Positions 29,301 through 36,138 of a stretch of 64,000 bases of DNA are shown here, one piece after another; position 1 is the stretch's first letter; each line of letters starts with the position of its first letter. Below the pieces are notes generated by a model. That model ran no database searches, was not told the origin of the DNA, and saw only the letters and a program-made list of their open reading frames with translations. The stretch lies in contig CAZMNY010000029.1 in the NCBI GenBank assembly GCA_964567745.1, positions 39,281 to 103,280 on the forward strand. Direction: 5' to 3'. Position numbers and translations under genes: made by a program. Source of the stretch: CAZMNY01 sp964567745 (GTDB lineage Bacteria > Planctomycetota > Planctomycetia > Pirellulales > Pirellulaceae).

Positions 29301-31858
29301 AAAACGAAATCGGGATGCTCATCGCCGTCCAAATTAGCAAGCCGCAGGTTGCTTGTCGGCATCGATGGCAATGCCCGCGCGTCATGCCTCTCTCCGGTCT
29401 CCGGATTCACGACAACAAGCTGATCGCCCGCGAAGAAAACGATCGCCGGACGCCCATCGAATTGCGTCAACTGCATCCGCGAATTGACTTGATGCGAGCC
29501 GCTCATGTGAACCGACGGAGAGGGAGGGCGGCGGTGAACACGATCGCCCTGCCCTGATGACAAATCGTTTCCGCTCGTCCCATGCCGATCCTGATTGTGA
29601 GGCGACCAGGAGAAGCGGTAGGGCGCTGGTTGATTGGGAAGCGTATTGAACCATGGCGCCGGCAAGTCTAGTTTCCAGAGGCTTCCGCCATCGGCCCCGG
29701 AAACCGCTTCGACCCAACGCACAACCGCGCCCATTTGGTCGACCGACGCGAACGAAACGCCAAGATCCTTGACGCCATCATCGTCTAGATCGCCAAGCAG
29801 CAGCGGCATCGAGGTGACCGTGCTGCTCGATTGCCAGCCGCCCTGCCCCGCCATTTGCCAATAGCTTCGCTTCGAAAACTGGGGATCGCCGCGAAACACT
29901 TTCCAGAGAAGCTCGCCGTCCCGCCCCGAGATCGCCTGCACCCAGGCTTGGTGTCGGGCGGCGACAATCAGGTCGGATACGCCATCACCGTTCAAGTCGG
30001 GCGCCGTCACCGGCTCGGCGTCATAGTATTGTTCGGACTCAATCCCGCCGACGATGTAGGGTCGGTCGTCGAACGGCCCGAGCCCGCTCCCGCCAGCATG
30101 CTGGAACGCCCACGGCCAGGCCGGCCATGGCGGCTCGTCCGGATTCGGTTTCTCTTTCCTCAGCGTCTCGCCGCCCGGGCGATTTTCGGGATGCGCGAGG
30201 AGCGATTGCCAGTCGACTTCGTCTGTTCCCTTCACTGGTAATTTGCGAATACCCAACTTGTCCATGCCATAAATCTTCACTCCGCCCCGCTGACGCACGA
30301 GGGCATAGCTGAGGTCAACCTGAATCGCCGGCGCGAATTCCTGATGATCCAGGCTCAAGTCGTAAAGACGAACTTGGCCCGCGTCGATACTAACCCAGCT
30401 CTCTCGGCCCCACGACTTGGCGGCCGCAACGACCATCTTTCGCCTCCCCGCCTGAATGGAGATGGGCGTTTGTGTCGGCGCGGTGTGAGACGACTCGACC
30501 GCACGGCGGTCATCCAGAAAATGGGCTGAAAGCGGCGGGGTGTGAGTCGTCAGCATCAACTGGCCTTGGTTGGCGTAGTATACGCCCGCCCAAGTTAGCG
30601 CGATGATCACAATCATCAGCGCCGTGGCGCTCGCCACCGTGGCGCCGCTTGTCACGGTGCGCCGCCGACGCTGTAGCCAGCGAGCCGCTTGCTCGACCAT
30701 CGATGCGCGGCGGGCGCGAATGGGGCGCCGTTCACTAAAGGCCCGCAGGTCGTCCGACACCTCCTTCATGGTCTCGTAGCGATGACTCCGTTCCTTCGCG
30801 AGACACTTCAAGATGATCGTTTCCATGTCGCGCGGCGATTTGGGATGAACCGATCGCGGCGCTGGCGGATCATCCGACAAGATCTGGCTGATCACCTCAT
30901 GCGGACTGTCGGCTGTAAAAGGCGGCTTGCCGGTCAGCAACTCGTAGAGCGTGGCGCCCAGACTGTAAATGTCGGTGCGATGGTCCAGACTTTGTGCCGA
31001 CGACGAGGCCTGCTCGGGGCTCATATAGCGGGGCGTCCCGAGGATCGCACCGGTGCGACTGAGCGTCACGTCGTCTTGCCGTTTCGCAAGACCAAAATCG
31101 GTGAGCCAGATTCGGTTGTCCTCGTCAAGGATCAAATTCGAAGGCTTGACGTCGCGGTGAATCACACCGCGTCGATGCGCATGTTCGAGCGCTTCGGCGG
31201 CCTGCAATCCCCAATCGGCCACGCGGTCGGCATCGATGGGTTCATCACTCGCTTTCATCACCTGATCGAGGCTCTTTCCATCGATAAACTGCATCGCGTA
31301 ATAATTGATGCCCCTCGAGCAGCCGACCGCAAAGGTGGGAACGATGTTGGTGTGGTGAAGTTTGGCGACCGTTTCAGCTTCGCGCTGAAATCGCTCGAGC
31401 GCTTGGGGATCGGAAACCGCACCGAAACGAAGCACCTTCAAGGCGACTCGCCTCCCCAGCGAAATCTGCTCCGCCTCATAGACCGCCCCCATTCCGCCGC
31501 GGCCGACTTCGCGACCAATACGAAAGTCGCCCAGCTCACGATTTTCGGCGACATCGGCCGCGTTCGCGGAAGGACCGGCCGCTGTCGTCTCACTCTGAAT
31601 AAACGCCAAGCCGGCCAAGCAGTCGTCTAGCTGATCCGCCAGCTGAGGATGCTCTCGCTTCAACTGTTCGCAGTCCGGCGTTTCGCCACGCTCAATACGC
31701 GACAGATAGTCTTCCAGAATCCCAGCTAGCAGAGCCTCATCGGACTCCACAAAGTCGCCCGTATCCGAATCGTTCGACGGGCCTTCTGGTCGAGCGCCGT
31801 CCGATAGAGCGCCGTCCGGTTGAGCGTCGTCCGAACTAGGGGATTTGCCGTCTGTCAT
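26312..31858 (-). CDS. Giant membrane Ser/Thr kinase with FG-GAP propeller and C-terminal helices
   Basis: A 1848-residue protein. An acidic N-terminus (1-60) precedes a kinase domain (about 107-370) with a GRGGMGAVYEAE P-loop near 117, VALKVL Lys near 140, HRDVKPSN near 231-238, DFGLAK near 254 and a TPRYMSPEQA activation end. A transmembrane helix (ATALMIVIIALTWAGVYYA) is near 410-430. The extracytoplasmic region carries at least ten FG-GAP-type loops (PDLNGDGVSDL, GDLDDDGVKDLG, PDIDGDGHRDVF, GDLNGDGVRDL). About five helices close the protein (1680-1840). It looks like a receptor that senses outside matter and signals inward by phosphorylation. The downstream ECF sigma gene is its likely output. 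The length is exceptional. Confidence 0.92.
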   Translation of the reverse strand: MTDGKSPSSDDAQPDGALSDGARPEGPSNDSDTGDFVESDEALLAGILEDYLSRIERGETPDCEQLKREHPQLADQLDDCLAGLAFIQSETTAAGPSANAADVAENRELGDFRIGREVGRGGMGAVYEAEQISLGRRVALKVLRFGAVSDPQALERFQREAETVAKLHHTNIVPTFAVGCSRGINYYAMQFIDGKSLDQVMKASDEPIDADRVADWGLQAAEALEHAHRRGVIHRDVKPSNLILDEDNRIWLTDFGLAKRQDDVTLSRTGAILGTPRYMSPEQASSSAQSLDHRTDIYSLGATLYELLTGKPPFTADSPHEVISQILSDDPPAPRSVHPKSPRDMETIILKCLAKERSHRYETMKEVSDDLRAFSERRPIRARRASMVEQAARWLQRRRRTVTSGATVASATALMIVIIALTWAGVYYANQGQLMLTTHTPPLSAHFLDDRRAVESSHTAPTQTPISIQAGRRKMVVAAAKSWGRESWVSIDAGQVRLYDLSLDHQEFAPAIQVDLSYALVRQRGGVKIYGMDKLGIRKLPVKGTDEVDWQSLLAHPENRPGGETLRKEKPNPDEPPWPAWPWAFQHAGGSGLGPFDDRPYIVGGIESEQYYDAEPVTAPDLNGDGVSDLIVAARHQAWVQAISGRDGELLWKVFRGDPQFSKRSYWQMAGQGGWQSSSTVTSMPLLLGDLDDDGVKDLGVSFASVDQMGAVVRWVEAVSGADGGSLWKLDLPAPWFNTLPNQPAPYRFSWSPHNQDRHGTSGNDLSSGQGDRVHRRPPSPSVHMSGSHQVNSRMQLTQFDGRPAIVFFAGDQLVVVNPETGERHDARALPSMPTSNLRLANLDGDEHPDFVFLTESKSTQPRRSGYNQSQLCAWSGTQQRIVWTRQLQACWPTTHGLVSPDPRWPLVRDVDGDGQHEVVAATGSSFTGGGNWNITPWGEVTVFNGSDGDARWKSKVLNKDQQLSHIEVGPDIDGDGHRDVFTAAIWGRNGEIWVDALSGANGETLWSRSQHNPQFGDRTRDQITDILFRRRDRGEPDELIVLTGPTNYGNYEECLAVAFDVRRGVVTGTMSHSPTRMHCVDLDQDGPQETIAYYSADYRRGLGIGGDLHISRGHAGERWSQVGAQPTVVGDLNGDGVRDLVTAYGSAGRRAISGLDGRVLWERELRHVLGMVALSGNQHRILSIGDPATETPDIDGDGRTDLVFAAYPNHQQSATCLFAVSGATGRPLWALEETVRIARSTPILQARDLDNNGRQEIIMATWCDWGVVRQPGMASPRQGQLWLAVVDGKSGRLRWRKPLEPAASNFGQIQKQARLLPAYGDFNGDGVEDILTSSLGDSELNPCQWTAFDGKTGEVLFTKKYRGNVRHNHLRSVPPPAVGDLDGDGLAEAVFLQLEPAPSRSFAESVATLEATNGAGDAIWSWTAKTDRQHGVVHYTDDWYRNGIRPQLIRGPKNKLLVNLMLNKPSDNRTELLLLDHEGQLIAQKKLEGKVNYSTLTTWPCDTNGDGVDELLAFDDRRTLQCLAVGDEPKTLWSFSLKSSNHVRVINVASDSSRVALMEGYDNNDVYVIDTKTGKMLWRGASPKPRAKNGGKISINQASVLSPMIDDTAPVVFYQWGNHAIVRDMQVAQGDLAAHRMDRSQWRGRKEDARWLKSLPWASNLSFSDAVKEMRTLAFAVLIGLTMGIAPIWYTLRLVAMRRFGLSAFMLIFVIVGVFLSVAHLPFNQIPVGVGQRLLVALSVSPPILLLFATMTWIINRQWRPLAVWLGITLMVVAAVTLIAIAASWISANTLPGERYSLAGAWFVIFPGLYLVSYAYAIQLVGAGVFQAMLGRRARQSPSLRPSIGNS

Positions 31859-32465
31859 CGAGATCTCACGCTAACGAATAGTGCAGCTACGACTTGCTTT
31901 CCCAGCATACTCCCGCCGACACGTGTCGGCTCGGCCGCGAACTGGGGCAAGGACTTAATTGCAAAACCGAGATCGTTTGTCACGCAAAAACCGAAAAAAT
32001 TCTTCTCTCGGCCCAATAAACCGGCCATACAAGCAATTTCAACAAGCATGACAAGGATGAGTTAGCACTGCGGAATCGTACCTGTGTGTGGGATTCTAGG
32101 CGTTCATGCGCGGCCTAGCGAACCGTGTACAAGTGGCGGATTCAGGCGAGCGATTTGTCGCCCGCCGGTTCAGATTCCGACTCCGCTGGCGCTATTTCTA
32201 ACGCGACTCGACAGCAGTAATTGGGCCCAACTTGCCTTACGCCGGCTCGAGCCCAAACTGGCGCCCAGGGCGGCACGAGACACGGCAACAATTTTCTTAC
32301 TCGGCAACAAAGCAGTGAAGGGTTTTTGTTCGATTTGTGGATAGACTTTATATCAGTACGCCAACAGCGACTCCGTTTAGGAATTGGGTGTACACGCTGC
32401 TCCCCGAACGGTATTCTGCGGCGGGATCATGACGCCAAATCTCCCCTCATTCGAAGGAATCGACC
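31859..32465 (+). other. Gene-free stretch between divergent genes
   Basis: This 607-base region separates the kinase gene (leftward) from the protease gene (rightward) and must hold both promoters. I find no convincing protein, hairpin terminator or repeat in it. A purine-rich GAAGGAATC sits at 32453-32461 and may serve the ATG at 32466. Confidence 0.4.
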
Positions 32466-34790
32466 ATGTCTCATCGAAACGTCAAGACCCGAAGTAAGAA
32501 AACGTTTAGTGGGCAGTCACGACGACTTGTGCTTGAAAGACTGGAAGCGCGTCTCTGTTTGGCTGGCGTTCCAGCCTTCAGCAGCCTACCGGGCGCGGAT
32601 CATACGATCTATCTGGACTTCGACGGACACACGACGCAAAACACCACTTGGAATGCGGCCTACAACGTCAGTTCGATTGTCTCGCCAGAATATGACATTG
32701 ATGGTAATCCTGGCACGTTCAATGCAACGGAGCTGCAACGGATTGAAGCCGCTTGGAAATGGGTTGCCGAAGACTTCAGCCCGTTCGATGTCAACGTGAC
32801 TACGGTCGACCCGGGCGCCGCAGCGCTCAGCTATTCTGGCGGCGGCGACACGAAATGGGGCAGTCGGGTTGTCATTACCGATGACACGTTCGCCAATTGT
32901 GGTTGTGGCGGGCATGCCTATCTTGGCAGCTTCGACGACCCGCAGGACGAACCAGTCTTCGTTTACAACACAAGCGAGAAAGGCGTGTCGGAAGCGGCAA
33001 CCCACGAAGTCGGGCATGCCATGCTCCTGCGTCACGATGGTGATTCCTCGTCAGCCTATTACTGGGGGCACGGCACAGGCGACGCAAGCTGGGCGCCGCT
33101 CATGGGCGCCAGCTACAACCGGTCGGTTACCCAATGGAGCAAGGGCGAGTATTACAATGCGAATCAAACCGAAGATGATTTGAGTATCATTTCATCGCTT
33201 ACCAACGGGAACGGCTTCGGCTATCGAGCGGACGATCACGGCGACGCCAACGGAGCCGCAACGGCGATTCCGTCCGGATCGAGCATCAGTGAATCCGGCA
33301 TCATTGAGACGACGAGCGATGTCGATGTTTTCTCGTTCAATACCGGCGCGGGGAATGTCGTCATCGACATTGATCCGGCCGCCGTTGGAGCCAACCTAGA
33401 CATCAAAGCCGATCTGTATAACTCGATCGGCGGGCTCGTCGCGACATCCAACTCGTCCACCGTGCTCGACGCAAGCTTCAACTTGAGCCTTTCCACCGGT
33501 TTGTACTATGTCCACGTCAACGGAGTCGGAACGGGAAACCCAACCAGCTCGTCGCCGACCGGCTACACCGAGTACGGCAGCCTAGGGCAGTATTCACTGA
33601 CCGGAACCGTCGTCGATCCCGGCGGCTTGCCGAACCTTTCAATTGACGATGTTACTGTGAACGAAGGAGATGGTTCGGCAACGTTTACGGTCACACTCTC
33701 CGGCACCGTGAATGACCCGGTATCAGTCGACTTTGCTACGGCCAACGGCACCGCGTCGGCCGGCAGCGACTTTACGGCCCAAAGCGGAGGCCTGTCGTTC
33801 ACGTCGGCAGGCACAAAGACAATCGTTGTCGCCATCAACGACGACACCGCGATCGAGGGAGTTGAGACCTTCTCTGTTGGCCTTAGCAATGCGGTTAACG
33901 CCAACATCGCCGGCGCCACAGGCCAGGGGCAAATTAACGACAACGACGCGAGCATTTCGATCAATGACGTGTCGATCAACGAGGGCAATCTTGCCAAGGG
34001 GAAGAAGAATGGCGGCAACCCCAAGCTCACCGATTTCGTCTTTACGATCACCCTTAGCAATTCCGTACCCCAAACGGTTACCGTCGACTACGCCTCGAGC
34101 GACGGAACGGCCACGCTGGCTAACAACGATTATCAGTCGGCCAGCGGAACTGTTTCATTCGCTCCTGGCGAGCTGCAAAAATCGGTCACAGTGAAAGTGG
34201 TCGGCGACAATGACCAGGAATCCGATGAGACCTTCCACGTCGACTTGAGCAACTTGTCTGGAGCAAACGTGGGCGACGCAACAGGTGACGGTACGATCCT
34301 TGATGATGACACCAAAGGCGGCGGAGGCAATGGTGGCGGCAACGGCGGCGGGAATGGAAACGGTAAAGGGAACGGAAATAACTCGGGCGGTGAAACCGAA
34401 GTCTACGATCCAGTTTGGTGGTTCGAAGGCTTCGACACCGGACATGGATGCGACGATCATCACCACGAACTCGACCACGACGATGAACATGCCGACGCGG
34501 CTCCTGTTTCCAGCAACTTTGCAACGGCGGGGCGGTCCATCAGTCGGAACATCGGATCCCCACTGTTCTTTGAGCAGACTCTTGAGTTCAGACGTCACTC
34601 GGATGACTTGTTCGATTTGTTCGCCGCTGAAAGCGCGCACCGATTAGAGCCGATTGACTTTTCGCTTTTCATGAAGAGCGACGAACCGACGGTGGCCGAG
34701 GCCGAACTGGAGAGCCTCCTTGATGAGATGTTCGAAACTGGCGCGAGTGACGCGCCGGTCGACGACCTCGATGATTCCATGCTCAACTAG
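32466..34790 (+). CDS. Secreted metzincin-like protease with PPC and Calx-beta domains
   Basis: A 774-residue protein. The N-terminus has LVLERLEARLCLAG, a variant of the planctomycete LEPR-XLL surface-export motif, with no classic signal peptide. The zinc site is HEVGHAMLLRHD (His180, Glu181, His184, His190), followed by a Met-turn-like PLMGASY (Met213). This is the HExxHxxxxxH metzincin pattern. A pre-peptidase C-terminal (PPC)-like domain spans about 265-375. Two Calx-beta domains follow (about 393-500 and 500-620), then a Gly/Asn linker and a His/Asp-rich segment (DDHHHELDHDDEHAD). It is probably a calcium-binding extracellular protease or adhesin. It has no operon partners. Confidence 0.85.
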   Translation: MSHRNVKTRSKKTFSGQSRRLVLERLEARLCLAGVPAFSSLPGADHTIYLDFDGHTTQNTTWNAAYNVSSIVSPEYDIDGNPGTFNATELQRIEAAWKWVAEDFSPFDVNVTTVDPGAAALSYSGGGDTKWGSRVVITDDTFANCGCGGHAYLGSFDDPQDEPVFVYNTSEKGVSEAATHEVGHAMLLRHDGDSSSAYYWGHGTGDASWAPLMGASYNRSVTQWSKGEYYNANQTEDDLSIISSLTNGNGFGYRADDHGDANGAATAIPSGSSISESGIIETTSDVDVFSFNTGAGNVVIDIDPAAVGANLDIKADLYNSIGGLVATSNSSTVLDASFNLSLSTGLYYVHVNGVGTGNPTSSSPTGYTEYGSLGQYSLTGTVVDPGGLPNLSIDDVTVNEGDGSATFTVTLSGTVNDPVSVDFATANGTASAGSDFTAQSGGLSFTSAGTKTIVVAINDDTAIEGVETFSVGLSNAVNANIAGATGQGQINDNDASISINDVSINEGNLAKGKKNGGNPKLTDFVFTITLSNSVPQTVTVDYASSDGTATLANNDYQSASGTVSFAPGELQKSVTVKVVGDNDQESDETFHVDLSNLSGANVGDATGDGTILDDDTKGGGGNGGGNGGGNGNGKGNGNNSGGETEVYDPVWWFEGFDTGHGCDDHHHELDHDDEHADAAPVSSNFATAGRSISRNIGSPLFFEQTLEFRRHSDDLFDLFAAESAHRLEPIDFSLFMKSDEPTVAEAELESLLDEMFETGASDAPVDDLDDSMLN

Positions 34791-34952
34791 CCCGCGAACT
34801 GCGAACGCTTCCGCATTCCAATCGCGTTTCGACGTCACCGCGACCCATCGGCGTCGCGGACGAGGCGATTCGCTGTTGTTTGAACAAAACTAGCGGCGCA
34901 CTATCCGCTCCATCGACTGTGCGGCTGATAACTTCTCATCATCGCGTGGGCA

Positions 34953-35009
34953 GTGGGTCATTGGGCGAACAGTGTGTCATCGGGTGAACAAGGGGCATCG
35001 AGTGACGCT
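34953..35009 (+). repeat. Imperfect 19-base tandem repeat, about three units
   Basis: GTGGGTCATTGGGCGAACA (34953) is followed by GTGTGTCATCGGGTGAACA (34972) and a diverged third unit (34991). It lies just past the 3' end of the TPR remnant, in an intergenic region. Confidence 0.6.
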
Positions 35010-35650
35010 CAGTTCTTGGCTGAGGCGAGTGAAGCTTGCCATCGCGCCACCAGCTCGGCTGTCTCGCCGATTCGTAAGTCATCCTCGGGAAGTTGTTTCA
35101 GGCGAATCTTCAGAGCTCGCTCAAGCAACGCAAATGCCTCCTTCGTTCTCACCAATCGATCATGGCTCTTGGCCAAGGGGACGAGTCGGTAGGCGATGCG
35201 CGGAGGGTCTGCCGGCCGCGCCGCCTCTTCCAGTTCGAATGCGCGCTGATAGAACTCATGCGCCAAGTCGTCTTCCTTGTTATGGCCCAGAATGACGCCC
35301 ATCCGTTCGACCCAAATCGGATGCTTCATTCGGTCTCGCGCAATCTTTTTCGCCGTTTTGAACGCCTTTTTACCGAACTCACTCGCCTTCGCCGGTTCGT
35401 TCGCCTTTCTATGCACGGAGGCCTGAAGATAATAGAGCCAGGCCGATTATTCATGCACAAAGTTGTGGCGCCGTTCTAGCAGTGCTGCGGCGTGAAGTTT
35501 TGCTTCATCGATTCGCCCGAAGAACCAGCTTGTCAAAAGCAGCCCGTGGTGCAGTTCGAAGTCGTATTGGCTCGGGTCGGACATACTTTGAATCTCGCGG
35601 TAGTACTTGACCGCCTCCTCTATCCGCCCGATGTGACTTAGAGGTCGCTG
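35009..35650 (-). pseudogene. Truncated TPR-repeat protein remnant
   Basis: The minus-strand frame ends at 35009 and reads back through HRKANEPAKASEFGKKAFKTA, SAWLYYLQASV, an in-frame TAA, then HAAALLERRHNFVHE, DFELHHGLLLTSWFFGRIDEA and LSHIGRIEEAVKYYREI. These are helical TPR-type repeats of the kind attached to planctomycete kinases. The frame has one nonsense codon (near 35450) and no start; upstream of about 35650 the likeness ends. From an internal start at 35416, 135 residues remain open, but a functional protein is doubtful. Confidence 0.65.
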
Positions 35651-35661
35651 GCTACGGAGTC

Positions 35662-35790
35662 ATGAACTGGAATAACAAGCGAAATCGTCATGAACTCAAA
35701 TTGCGAGGCGTCAATTCAAATCCCGGCTCGGTAACCGTAATCAGTAGCCTGACCGGCGGGGATACTCGCACCGTCACGCAGCGAAACTAG
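35662..35790 (+). CDS. Short ORF or gene-end fragment, 42 residues
   Basis: ATG at 35662 opens MNWNNKRNRHELKLRGVN and ends GGDTRTVTQRN before TAG at 35790. A strong terminator follows 49 bases later. It may be the tail of a gene whose front is lost at the junction with the TPR remnant. No family is recognised. Confidence 0.3.
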   Translation: MNWNNKRNRHELKLRGVNSNPGSVTVISSLTGGDTRTVTQRN

Positions 35791-35839
35791 CGGCCGAACT
35801 TCGGCTGACACAGATGCCAAAACGGTCTTAGGCCCGCGC

Positions 35840-35880
35840 AAAGGACCGGCGACGAAAGTCGCTGGTCCTTTGAGTTTTTA
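35840..35880 (+). terminator. Strong Rho-independent terminator
   Basis: AAAGGACCGGCGAC, a GAAA tetraloop and GTCGCTGGTCCTTT form a 14-pair stem (one G-T pair). GAGTTTTTA follows. It has the best terminator shape seen in the window. No intact plus-strand gene lies directly upstream. The rest of 35791-36138 appears non-coding. Confidence 0.85.
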
Positions 35881-36138
35881 TTGAGATGCTGTTCCATATA
35901 TGCCGCAGCTAACGAGCGGCTTTCGAATTATCTAGCTCCAGATTCACAGCGTCTTACCCCAATCGCGGCAAAACCTTGTTGGCGTTTGTGGCCCGACATG
36001 CGATGATATCTGTTGGGAAGTCAGTTTCTTTGAAGTGGCTTCCAACACTCCGCTTTCCGGCTGCCCATGCAGTCCCCGCCATTCGCCCACTTTCGTTCGG
36101 TCGCGGCCATTCGAGCTCACCTTCCTCGGAATTCAAAA

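Noticed and set aside
30689..31630. Plus-strand frame of 313 codons
   Set aside because: Opposite the kinase catalytic domain, whose HRD and DFG motifs fix the coding strand.
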